Below, in pieces: positions 22,067-32,522 of a stretch of 64,000 nucleotides of DNA. How positions within the stretch are numbered: the stretch's first letter is position 1; the number at the start of each line of letters is the position of its first letter. The notes under the pieces were generated by a model. The model did no database searches, had not been told where the DNA came from, and was given only the letters and a program-made list of their open reading frames with translations. This DNA is from Ixodes scapularis (lineage: Eukaryota; Arthropoda; Arachnida; Ixodida; Ixodidae): contig NW_024609839.1 in the NCBI RefSeq assembly GCF_016920785.2, positions 17,795,085 to 17,859,084 of the forward strand. Direction: 5' to 3'. The position numbers and the translations under genes were made by a program.

Positions 22067-24070
22067 GTCACGGCCCTAGGTGGCCCCAGATTAAGAATGC
22101 AGAGCAAGGAGCTCGCGCTTGTAGCCTTTCGTGCCGTACAACACAAGGTGAAACAGAGTATGACGACGCTAAAACGGCTTAAATTAGTCGTGTCAAATAT
22201 TCAGAACACACGACCACCGCTAGGGGCTGTTTCGCGGCCTCTGGTTGTCCCCGAGATGCTCGCCTATTCAAACCAATCTGTGGCCAAACTTTCTCAATAA
22301 ACGGCTCTGGGAGGTGTTAGGAGACGTTCGTTCCGGGCGCCTCCTTGCGGTTGTTTAATCGCCATATGCGTCATTTTCTTTCTTCGACCGGTTTGCTGCT
22401 ATGCGGAACATTGTTCCCTCTCGCCCAGTCAACGTTCGCCCCTGCTGCGTCCCCAGGACCGTGCTTGTTCGTGGTCCCCGGGGGTTCTTGAGTTTGCAAG
22501 CATGGCGTCCATGGTGATACCAGCCAAGGGTATGTGCTTTTCGTTTAGCGTGCCTACCGACACCGCCGTCGAAGACATTACGCACGCTTTTCAAGTCAAC
22601 ACCGGTTCCAGAGGTTTGAAGTTCCTGAAACACCAAGGTGGAGCCAGAGCCGTTTATTGATTGCTTGGCCATACATTGAATTAGAAGCGTATACCGAAAT
22701 TTAGGTTTTTCTAAAATTAAATTGAGCGAGTAAAAAACTTTTTCCCCAAGAGAAACTTGGCGATGCATGCTTCCTCGGAAATACTGCGGAGACAAAGCGC
22801 TTATGGACAGTGAACACCAAACGGGAACGAAGGATAGCGAATACGATTATACTAGGCACCTCTAGGGCACGTGTCGACAAGACAAAAACAGAGTCACTCA
22901 GAGCTAACTCTAGGACTGGGCATCGGTTGAAATTGACCGCCGAGTTTAATCGGCACACTTTAATCGATTAATTATCCATTCATCGCTCCCCTTAATTCCC
23001 AGGCATAAAAACTCCAAAAGGGCAAAGACACAATTTTCTTCTTATTTTTTTATTTTTTAATGATAAACGCCTCAATGCGCATTTTTATTATAGGATAAAC
23101 ATAAGCTGTTTCGTACAGTCGAAAACACGCGCATTGAGTGGAGCCGGTTTTTGGCTTCATAAACCGACCTCAACTACAAACGCTCCGGAACTAAAAAAAA
23201 ATACACGGCTCCCTTTCTTTTTCTTTGCAGATCCTTTTTAGAACCGAGGAAGGCTCGCGATAATCACTGCAGTTCTTCGTTCGACACGTTGGCGGTGCAA
23301 CTACAGAGAGAGAGAGACCTAGGTTTCTTCTGTTGGCCATTCGACAGCAAGGCTCGTCGCCATTGTGCAGCATGACGCGCGCCTTGCCCATTGCGAAAGC
23401 CTGTTTCTTTGAGAGTATTGACAACGTATCTGGTACCGACCACAACGATAGGGTATGAAACTATTTGGTTGCAATTGTTGCTCTGAGCGCCTCACAGTGG
23501 CGGTCGCCGACGTCACCGGTAAGCGGACGGAATAGCATTAAACTACGGCAGGCACGCCGGGTGCGCGGTGAGATTAGTGAAAGTGAAGCTATGGGATTCG
23601 TCCCTCCTGAGAAATCTCTGCATGCTGGAAGAAAGCTGCCCTTGAGAAGCGCCCTCCCTGCACTGGCCACTGCGCTCCTATGTGTCATTGACGTCATGAA
23701 AACCTGATGAGCTTTTTGCATATTGGACAGTTCCCTCGTACTGAAATGAGCCCTGGTTTGACCATGATTCATAATGTTGTTATTTGTGAGTTACTTCGCC
23801 TACGAACAAAATGGTATTTACGTTTAAAAAAAACAAAACAAAAAGGTGGTATGAAAATCAACATACATACGTTTTTTTGTCGTTTATATCGTTTGAAGTG
23901 TAACAAAATAACAAGTTAAAAGCGAAACGCAATTAAAGCATTATTAGGTTCATTTTTCAATCGCCCAGCCCTAGTAACAGGTGTCAAACCTACGGTACTA
24001 CTTTTGTTTTGCGTTATTTTTTTTTTCACCTTTAAGAAATCTTATTTATCAGATTCCCCTCTTAGAGCAG
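22067..24070. other. no firm gene
   Basis: An ATG at 22097 opens a 67-codon frame ending TAA at 22300, with AATAAA overlapping the stop. It has no recognisable domain. The remainder is AT-rich or unique-looking, with no clear splice pairs. Confidence 0.3.
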
Positions 24071-24304
24071 TCAGCGACTATCATAAATATCAAGCAGGAT
24101 GCAAATTCAACCACTGCGTATCACAGTGGACCAACGTTGCGCCTTATCGTTTCGTCCATCCCCATGAGGGACACCCGAAAGCGTGGTCTCGCCGACGTTC
24201 AAAACAAATTGAAAAAGCGAGTAACGTCGAACATGTATCATGCAGCGCAACACCTTGGAAATGGGCACGGAGCCTCAGACGCCTCTGCTGATGGAAGTAT
24301 TTAG
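24071..24304 (+). CDS. possible terminal exon, unrecognised
   Basis: After an acceptor-like TTCCCCTCTTAGAGCAG an open frame runs 77 codons to TAG: SATIINIKQDANS, then SGPTLRLIVSSIPMRDTRKR, then GLADVQNKLKKRVTSNMYHA. It has plausible coding composition with a basic segment. No upstream exon or domain was recognised, so it could be a chance frame. Confidence 0.25.
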   Translation, partial: SATIINIKQDANSTTAYHSGPTLRLIVSSIPMRDTRKRGLADVQNKLKKRVTSNMYHAAQHLGNGHGASDASADGSI

Positions 24305-24701
24305 CAACGAAATTATTTAAGATTGCATTGGCAATCTAAAACTGGAGTTTCGAACTTGCCATCGGAAACAACGACCGCCTAAAGCACAATCTTCCGCCAT
24401 TATCTTTTCGCCGTAATAAGCCCATCTTTACCTCGACGGCCGGACTAATTACCGGAGATTAAACGAAGTTTCGCATGTTTCGTAACAACAGGAATCTCTG
24501 CCGAAGGCGTCACCTGGCACCGATGTGCGACTAGACAAGGAAAAGAAGTATAATTCTTAAAGAGAATTCGCAACTAATTCTTATGTATACGCGACGCCGT
24601 TCAAGTCGTCTGCTTCGTGCGTATTTGAACGTTCGGAGTTGTACCCGTCAGAGCCGAAATCAGCGCCGGGTGGAGCGACGACAGGTGTCGCAACAGTCTT
24701 A
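24305..24701. other. no recognisable gene
   Basis: Unique-looking DNA up to the left end of the next TIR element. Confidence 0.4.
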
Positions 24702-25477
24702 GTGTGCCTAGATCTGACAGTGTTCCCAACTGCTCGGTTGTATCACGTGGTTTGTGGTCCGCGTTTGTCATTCAAGGTGGAAGGAGAAGAAAAACAAGCG
24801 TCTGCAAGCGTCTCGAAGCTTTGCTCTGCCACTCGACCCACAATCCTCCTTCCCAAGCGGCTGCCCACGCGTGCGCATCGGCAATCAATCTGCGCACCAG
24901 TTGTCCACAATTATATTACAAACACTTCCCGAATGCAAAATCCATCAATGTAACCCTGTTTGGCAGTCAGTGTTTTCTAGTGGACTGCTGACTGTGCCTG
25001 ACTGTACGTCAAGCATGTCTGATTGGCCAACAAGTTACTCTGACCGACAGTCAAACTCCAGTCAGACTCCGCTTGTCGGCTTTCTGATGGTTTGCTGGTG
25101 GCAGTCGGCCGCCGCGAAATGCCATCAAGATGTCTTGGTGGCGATTCTGATTGTACATTATTTTCTCTGACTGTACGTCAAAAAGCTTTGACGTGCAGAC
25201 AGACGCACGGTCAAAGGACGTAAAGTTCGTTCGGATACCACTATCTATGCACGAGAAAACGATTTCGGGACGTGAGCCCATAAAACCGCTGATGTTAGAG
25301 ATATGACACGCAACCTACCGACAACCCTGATCAGAAACCCGCCGAAACGCCGAACACGCCACTTTCGCTTCGCCCGCAGAGGCTTCGCCAGCTCCGTCGA
25401 GCTTCCATGAACGATCGCTCTCGACTCGTTTTGTTTGCCCGCTTGCTCCAACCTGTCGATCCTGCCCGGGCTCTACA

Positions 25478-25653
25478 ATGTCTTATGTTTTAGTGGAATT
25501 TCTACTCGACAAGACCCAGCCTGTCGTGAGTTCCGACGATGTAAGGGACTTTAGCGGTGCAGCTGAAGACGACAAGGTGTACCAGGTCTGCTGGGCCGGA
25601 GACGCGCGAAGAAAAGGATCATTCTACGATGGCGAAAGTACTCTACATGGCAG
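25478..25653 (+). CDS. coding first exon; N-terminus of an unidentified protein
   Basis: An ATG in CAATGT context opens 58 codons plus two bases up to the strong donor CAG/GTGAGTAG. The protein starts MSYVLVEFLLDKTQPVVSSD, then VRDFSGAAEDDKVYQVCWAG, then DARRKGSFYDGES. A short hydrophobic strand followed by a Trp-containing segment resembles the N-terminal 'YALVRF/YVLVEF' region placed before BEN domains in some proteins. That comparison is tentative and from memory. No downstream exon was found inside the element or nearby, so it may be an orphan exon. The upstream 200 bp are CpG-rich, as for a promoter or 5' UTR. Confidence 0.6.
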
Positions 25654-26085
25654 GTGAGTAGAACTGTATTATGGCAATTGATGTACGAGTGCTTTGCATA
25701 ACATGCTGAAGGCTTAACTGCATATGCAGCCGGAGCATTCTTTAGCGCGATGCGCTCATTGTCAGAATCTCGCGCTGCAATACTAAAATGCTCCTGATTC
25801 GGTCCGAGAGGTCTGGGCTAGAACGTTTATACCTTTCTATCTGGCATAGGCTATTGGCCTTACCGCTGTGTCGCACCTTATTATTATTGTTTCATGAAGA
25901 GTGCAGACAAAAAGCATCCGCGAGCGTAGTTCAGATATGTCTGCTGCTCGCGTTCGTCCGTGGAATCCAGCGCTCTCTGTCGTAGCATGCATGCCTGCTC
26001 TCTAGCTTCAACGGAGTCGCATAGGTTTTGTAAATTAAAGTGCATACGGTCGTCTCGAAAAGTTCAGAGATCGAGGGCGTTTCTT

Positions 26086-26127
26086 TGAAACATGCTTACG
26101 GTGCATGTGCACCGTAAGCATGTTTCA
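26086..26127. repeat. hairpin, 20-bp arms
   Basis: TGAAACATGCTTACGGTGCA, TG, then the exact reverse complement. It lies in the right arm of the TIR element. Confidence 0.95.
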
Positions 26128-26321
26128 TTGGTTGCATGTACGCATCCCTGCTTTATCGAGTGGCGACGAGGGTCGCCGGCGGAGTGACAGAGCAAAGCGG
26201 AAACGCTTTCGGACGATACACTCTTTCGCCTCCTTTTCGCGCCTTGTATTGTAAACGCCGGCCCATAAACCACGTGACTCTAATCGAGCGGTCCGAAGCA
26301 CTCTCATATCAAGGCACACTA

Positions 26322-27484
26322 CAACAGGCAACTCTGGGTCGGGAATTGAACTATACTTTGTTTCAGGCTAAGTCCAGAGGCAGCTGACACTACGAGGTTA
26401 TGGACCAATCAAGGAGTGTCAAAGTGCAAGTCACTAGGCATTTTCTCTTAATGAATGGCTGAGCGATGACAGAGCACTCACAAAGTCGTGACGAACATCT
26501 TGATGGTGCGCTTCTGGCGCTGTCTGATTGATACCACCGGCTCGTAGCGTCGGCTGGGTATGGACTGAAAGTGAAACTAAGCATAGCCCTCTGCTTCGAC
26601 ATCAAAATTTCGAAGAAAATTATATTTTCTTTTTTTTATGATCGCTTTTTAAAGAAAATTGGATTTTAGAATTCTTAAAATCGTACAATTGAGAGGGACC
26701 CTGTCAAAATGCATGGCGGTAGCTTATTTTTTTTTTTTTTTTTCAAAAGACCCGACTGTTTATTATTAAATTATGAACCAAATTTGCGTTGAAATAGTTG
26801 CTGCCCTCAAATCCTGAAATTAAATGACATGCAGTCTCTACTCCACGTAGTATAAATCCATATATTAGTCATTCGTTTTGTAAAAAATACCAAAATGCAT
26901 TATGTCTTAAAAGTGTTTCGCACTGAGCAGCTCTATTTTTATTTTTTGGTCAGTTAAATGAGGCAATTAAAAAAAACATAACTAGATCACGAAAGAAGCA
27001 AGCTGGATGCGTGATAAAGCATGAAGCTAGAGATAAAAGAAGCTTTTATGGCACTCCCGCATTTTCTTTACTTCAACCTTGACCTCTCGCTCTACCATCT
27101 AACGCCATGGACGTTAGTTTAACGCCATTGTAATTTTATGCTGAGTAGCAAAATAAAAGGTGAAGACAAAAGTTCGATGATGATCCGCACAAATGAGTAA
27201 GCGAAGTTATGGTAACAGTTAGTTTTGTTTCATTATTGATGAGCGTTCAAGAAAATAAAAGTTGCTGCGCGGCAATTTAACGAACCTACGACCGCCGCAG
27301 GGTTACAACTAACGTGGGTGGAATGCAAGGTCAAGGAAACCAATGACTGAAGGCGAAGTCTTAGAAATACAAGCAAAATGAAGTACAGAACAACTATATT
27401 TATCGTGGAAATGCGAAGATATGACAAAATATAAAACAAGAATCGTTCACAATTATCCTATATACAAATATTTGAGTGAACTCG
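26322..27484. other. no recognisable gene
   Basis: AT-rich with a long T run near 26731-26753. No coding or repeat structure is recognised. Confidence 0.5.
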
Positions 27485-28381
27485 TACAGTCGCCGGCCAT
27501 ATGAGCTCCCCAAGCCGAACGCCGACCGGAGCAGCGAAAATCCCGGACGCGGCGCGTCAAGCGCTGCTGCGTTGTGGGAGCCGGGCTATTGCGACCAAAC
27601 CATTCCGGTATCAAAGGGGTGGACGCATAGCTTTTATCGGAATTCCAGCCTTTACAAGTGTGAATCACAAAAGCATGCCCGATTAGAATTGCTCCTTCGG
27701 GTGTTGGCCCCAAGTGTTCGGAGATGATGTTATAACTGCTGATAATCTCTGAGCTTGCTGTAGGCGTAGAAAACGCAGCAGTTTTCGATCGATGCTTACA
27801 AATGTAAATGCCCTATGTTTGATATGATATTAGGCACGAGACAACAATGATGCCTCGTCAAGCGAGAACTGGCCTAACAGGAAGCCATCTGCAAAGCCAT
27901 CGTGTAGAGAATGTCTCGCGACAGCAGCACGTGACAGTCAGGATCTGATTAATACGGAAGAAGGGGGAAGAGGTAATAATTGGGCTTAATATGAAATAAT
28001 TTGGTAACCGCGATATGAATAAAAATATTATCATGCCTACCGCATAAAATGTTTTCATATAATGTTCTTAGAGCATGCAACTCGTTTCCTCAAGGAACAA
28101 CCACTTGGTTTCTTTATTTTTCTGTTATAAACACAAAAAACCATGTCACTTTAGCCGGACTTCACACACCTCTGTGCATCTGAATGTCGTCGTGATTTTT
28201 TCGTGTCATTGTCACAAATAAGGACGGATGGCTCTTATCATCATGGTGAATCACAATTAACTGAAATAAGAGGTTCAACCCTAGTGGTCACTCATGATTC
28301 ACGTTCCGTGTGAAAAGCCTATTTTAGACGTGTGTTGGGGTATAAAATGCGAAAACATTATTCCCATTGTCACATAGTTGC

Positions 28382-29710
28382 AGTGCTATGTCGCGTGTTC
28401 CGCAGGAAACAAGACAAAATAATCGTGCTTGCTGAAAAAGGACAATGCTGGCAAGGCATTGCTTCGAGAGTTGGTCCTCAGATTGTTCGTGCTTTTCGCG
28501 ACGAAGGCCACATTCACGTTGCACCACACGCACGTCGGCCATCACCTACAACTCCGGATGAGGATCAGTAGATAATTGCAGCGGTGGTTGACAAATCCAC
28601 TATTACAATTAAGGGGACACAGCAGGAGCTCGAGCTTCAGGTGAGCGAAAAGACCATAAGAAGAAGACTCCGACAAGCTGGACTTCGTTTGCGCGTAGCA
28701 CGCCAGAAAACCATTTTGACATTTAGCACAAGCAACGGCGTCTTGAGTTTGCTCGGGAGCATTCCACATGGACACTGGATCATTGGTGGATGGTCGTGTT
28801 CACCGACGAGTGCACCTTTTGCACTGTATGGGACCAGCAACGGCGTGTTTGGCAGCCGGACTTCAGGCCGTGAGATCTCGTTAGCAAAATATCCTCAGAA
28901 TATACCCGATCATATCGAGACTGAACAAAACAGAAACCATAAAATGTTTTTTATTACTGTGAGCCGCTGAAAGTGAACAAAACTTTTTGCGACATTGTCC
29001 TTATTAGTTTTTAGGTGGATTTAAATATTGTCGAAATCTCTGAAATCATTAGTTCACGTGCCTTAGATTATATTAGAGATTGTGTCCTTAACCGATGAGT
29101 CCGCAACGTAGAAGTAAAGCATGAAAGACACAGACAACGCCACGATTAAACATGTTTCAGTTACGGTGGAGTTTAACGTGTTTTTTACTGTTTTTGATAA
29201 CTATGGAACAATTATATTGCTGCTAATTGCTATGTCTTTTACTTCACAGCCACGACGCCCAATGCATGCTGCCGGTCGAACGGAGCGGGCGCTCCTCTGA
29301 CAATGTTTGGGGCGCCGTCACTTGCCAGGGACTTGGCCCCCTGGTAAAATTGACGGAAGGTTGACTGCAGAGAAATACGGCGAAATTATAGGTGACGACA
29401 TGCTGCCATTTCTTTTGAATGGGCGATTTCCGGACGGACTCTTCATTTTGCAGCAGGACAACTGCCCAGTGCACACGTCGAGACATGTCAAGTAGACGCT
29501 CGAGGACGTGTGTATTTCCCAGCTCCCGTGGCCCGCCAAGTCCCCGGATTCAAACATATTTAAAAACGTCTGGGAAATTATGAAGAGGAATCACTCGAAG
29601 CGCCAGTTGGACCACTCTTCTCAAGAGGAATTTTGAGAGGCCGTCCGGGAAGAATGAGACAAGCTGAGAGAGAGCCCAGAGCTGTGCCCAACTTTATATG
29701 ACTCTCTTCC
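28382..29710 (+). pseudogene. Tc1-like transposase, heavily mutated
   Basis: In broken frames the order of a Tc1 transposase can be followed. The N-terminal part has RRPSPTTPDEDQ, then, after a stop, IIAAVVDKSTITIK and VSEKTIRRRLRQAGLRLRVA, the second helix-turn-helix. The first catalytic Asp is in VVFTDECTFCTVWDQQRRVW (about 28805). The second is in FILQQDNCPVHTSRHVK (about 29457). The third region reads WPAKSPDSNIFKNVWEIMKR with Lys where the catalytic Glu of IENVW belongs. Several stops, frameshifts and a 380-bp insertion at 28870-29249 are present. It cannot encode active transposase. Confidence 0.85.
28870..29249 (+). other. 380-bp intron-like insertion in the transposase
   Basis: The segment interrupts the transposase after FRP. 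It begins GTGAGA and ends CTTTTACTTCACAG, so it has GT and AG ends and a pyrimidine-rich tract. It is AT-richer than the flanks. It could be an acquired intron or a small insertion whose ends mimic splice sites. Confidence 0.5.
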
Positions 29711-29754
29711 CAAACGCTTGCGAGACGCTCTCAGAACCCTTTGCGAAGCGATAC

Positions 29755-31000
29755 GCCTCGCAAGCAGGCTCATTTTCGTCTTCTGCGCATGAGAAAGGAA
29801 GTAGCGGTGACGTCAGAACGCCGAGCCCTGATTGGCTGATCGCGACCCCCTATCTCAGCGTCGCCTGCTCCTTTGCAACGTCGTCTGCCCAGGTCTTTAC
29901 GAGCGAGCTCGACTTCGCCTTTCAGAGAGGGCAGACGAAATAACTCGAGCGGTACGTTGTTTTTGTCTAACAACTAGCAGACGCGCAACAAGGAGAGAAG
30001 TGAAAGGACTCACTGGCGAGGTGTCCCGAGGCGCCGAGGTTTGTTTGCTAAGAACCGAGAGTGGAGGGTGGTTAGTGTCCGCAAGTTCCCTCCCAAGTAC
30101 TTTTTCCCTTCTTTCGTGTGCGGCGAGACCCCTCATTCTTTAACGGCGTCGGCGGGTTGGCTCAGTCAACGTCGTCTGCTTTACGTCTGCTAGTCAAAGC
30201 GACGACTGCTTTACCTTTCCTGCGTCTGTCGGAGATTCACCGCTTTTTCACCAGCGAGAGTCACCGTTGCCTCGGGAAACAAGGAGATAACAAGAGGAAA
30301 AAATTGACCTCTTAATCTAAAATTGAGGTCAGCGATCAAAGTATAATACGGGAAGGGTTCACAAAGGTCGCGCAGGCATATTCCATTCAGCACGCCAGCC
30401 GGTCGTGGGTAGGCGGTTGCCGAGTCGCGGAGTGCCTGCTAGGCCTAACTGCCGTACTCGCTTGGTCGTGTTCGGTGTAATCGTGACCGTTGGAGCTTTT
30501 CCCGGGTGTTTGTGGATCCTGCGTTCTTGTTCGTCGTGGTCTGTTTCAAGTACTTTTACTTTTTTCTTGCTGCTTGAAGTCGGGACGCGTGAGAAGCGCA
30601 CGTAGAAAAATAAACGTCCGTGGGTCGTCGCGACCGCGACGCTGTCGGCCATGCTGATTTGACCGTAAGAAGTGTGTAAGACAGCTTCGGAGCTGTCGTA
30701 GGATTTCGTCGTAACCTGCGCAAAACTTACGAAAATTTCGTTTCGTGAATACGAATTTGTTCTTAAGTTATGTCTTACGCACATTTCTGGCGTAGGATCG
30801 TTTCGTGAATCTGGCCTCTGCGCTTTCAAAAGTCGCAGGAAAGGTAAGACAGAGGCAGACGACGTTGCGAGCAGACGACGTTGCAAAGGAGCAGACGACG
30901 CTCAGATAGGGGGTCGCGATCAGCCAATCAGGGCTCGGCGTTCTGACGTCACCGCTACCCCCTGCGCAAGAAGCAGACGAACTTGCCCTCCGCATACGCT
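29755..31000. mobile_element. nested TIR element with GACGTCAGAACGCCGAGCCC arms
   Basis: The block with GTGACGTCAGAACGCCGAGC and TGATTGGCTGATCGCGACCC near 29810-29870 recurs inverted near 30895-30955. Similarity continues on both sides, including a GTCGTCTGCTCCTTTGCAACG-like block. The interior has no recognisable transposase. The outer boundaries are approximate. Confidence 0.65.
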
Positions 31001-31541
31001 ACTGAGCGCAGAACAGTAAAGTCCCTTCGATAAAACGGGTTCATAAAAAGTGCCTGAGGCCTTATTCTGCTTCAACACAAATCTTTCTTTTTTCTTTTCT
31101 TATCTATAGCCGTAAATCTATAGATTAAATAAATCATTTCAAAATCGCTTGTCCCTGTCTACTCTAGGTTAAAAAAAAGATTGTAAGGAAGCTTGCCCGT
31201 AGGATTGCTCTTCGGGATCGAAATATTTTGAATGACTAACCGGTTTTGCAAATAAAAAAACGTAGCATATAACACGACAGAGATATTGTGCAGCGAAGAA
31301 TTTCGATAAGCCGTCTGCGTTTACCTACAACCACAAGCGGGATTGTAATCGGCCGTGACTCAGATTCACGTTCCAAAACGCGGAATGCCACCAAACTACC
31401 CGCGTCTACCCCTTTTTTAACAATGGTTTGGTGCCAATAGCCTGGCTCCCAGAACGCAGCAACGGTAGACGCGCCGAATGCGGGATTTTCGCTACTCCCG
31501 TCGGCGTTCGGCCGGGGCAGCTCATATGGCCGACGACTGTA

Positions 31542-32520
31542 CAGTCGCCGGCCATATGAGCTCCCCCGGCCGAACGCCGACCGGAGCAGCGAAAATCCCG
31601 CATGCGGCGCGTCGAGCGTTGCCATGTTCTGGGAGCCGGTCTATTGAGGCCAAACCATTCAGTTATCAAAGGGGTGGACGCAGGAAGTTTAATAGCATTC
31701 TGCGTTTTAGAACGTGAATCTGAAGCACGGCAGATTACAATCCCGCTCTCGGTTGTAAGTAAACGCAGACGGCTTATCGAAATTCTTCGCTGCATAATAT
31801 CTCTGACATGTTATATGCTACCTTTTTTTTATTTGCAAAACCAGTTTGTCATTTTAAATATCTCCTACCCGAAGAGTAAGCCTACGCAAACTTTCTTAGA
31901 ATCTTTCTTAAACCTATACTAGACAATGACAAGCGATTTTGAAATAATGTATTTAATATATAGAGATATGCTATAAATAACAAAAAAACATTTGTGTCGA
32001 AGCAGAATAAAGATTCAGACACTTTTCATGAACGCGTTTTATCGAAGAGACTCTATTGTTCTGCACTCACTATCGTGTTGCTTCGCCAAGGGTAATTATC
32101 TACACGACGACTTTGTAGATGCCTTCCTGGTCAGCCACTTCTCGCTTGCCGAAGGATCACTGTTGTCATTACTAATATCATATCAAACATATATGGTCTT
32201 TACATTTGTAAGCATCGATCGGACAGTGCTGCTTTATCTACGCCTAAAGCAAGCTCCAGTTTATCAGCAGTTATACCATCATCTCCGAACATTTGAGGCC
32301 AACACCCGAAGACGGCAATTCTAATCGGCCATGTTTTCGTGATTCATACTTCTAAAGGCTGGAATCCCGATAAAAGCTATGCGTCCACCCCTTTGATAAC
32401 GGAATGGTTTGGCCCTAATAGCCCGGTTCCCAAAACGCGGCAACGCTCGACGCGCCGCGTGCTGGATTTTCGCTGATCCGGTCGGCGTTCGGCCGGGGGA
32501 GCTCATATGGCCGGCGACTG
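31542..32520. mobile_element. 979-bp internal-deletion derivative of the 4.05-kb element
   Basis: Both ends read CAGTCGCCGGCCATATGAG inward. The left half (31542 to about 32070) is an inverted copy of 31000-31539. The right half (about 32075-32520) is an inverted copy of 27487-27950. It therefore consists of the two ends of the 4.05-kb element with the middle removed. It is flanked by TA at 31540-31541, shared with the larger element, and TA at 32521-32522. Confidence 0.75.
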
Positions 32521-32522
32521 TA

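Larger units (their letters stand above)
24702..26319. mobile_element. 1.6-kb TA-flanked TIR element carrying a coding exon
   Basis: The left end is GTGTGCCTAGATCTGACAGT and the right end, reversed, is GTGTGCCTTGATATGAGAGT. Both are flanked by TA (24700-24701 and 26320-26321). Homology between the ends continues inward for some 150-200 bp, including TCACGTGGTTT and CGCTTTGCTCTG-type blocks. Between the ends lies a CpG-rich first exon (25478-25653), and near the right arm a hairpin (26086-26127). No DDE transposase is visible. Confidence 0.7.
27487..31539. mobile_element. 4.05-kb TA-flanked Tc1-type element
   Basis: The left end reads CAGTCGCCGGCCATATGAG. The right end, reversed, reads CAGTCGTCGGCCATATGAG. 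Each is flanked by TA (27485-27486 and 31540-31541). Inverted-repeat similarity extends about 150 bp (CGAACGCCGACCGGAGCAGC, AAACCATT, GGGGTGGACGC blocks). Inside lie decayed Tc1 transposase fragments (28382-29710) and a nested TIR element (29755-31000). The transposase may be this element's own or a nested copy. The 979-bp element at 31542-32520 shares both end regions and looks like its deletion derivative. Confidence 0.65.

Noticed and set aside
30359..30886. Minus-strand frame of 175 codons
   Set aside because: It lies inside a nested TIR element, has no domain resemblance and no plausible start or splice context.
31236..31795. Opposed 129-codon frames at 31.2-31.8 kb with matching peptide parts
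   Set aside because: The similarity is caused by the long palindrome at the junction of two TIR elements, not by a duplicated gene.
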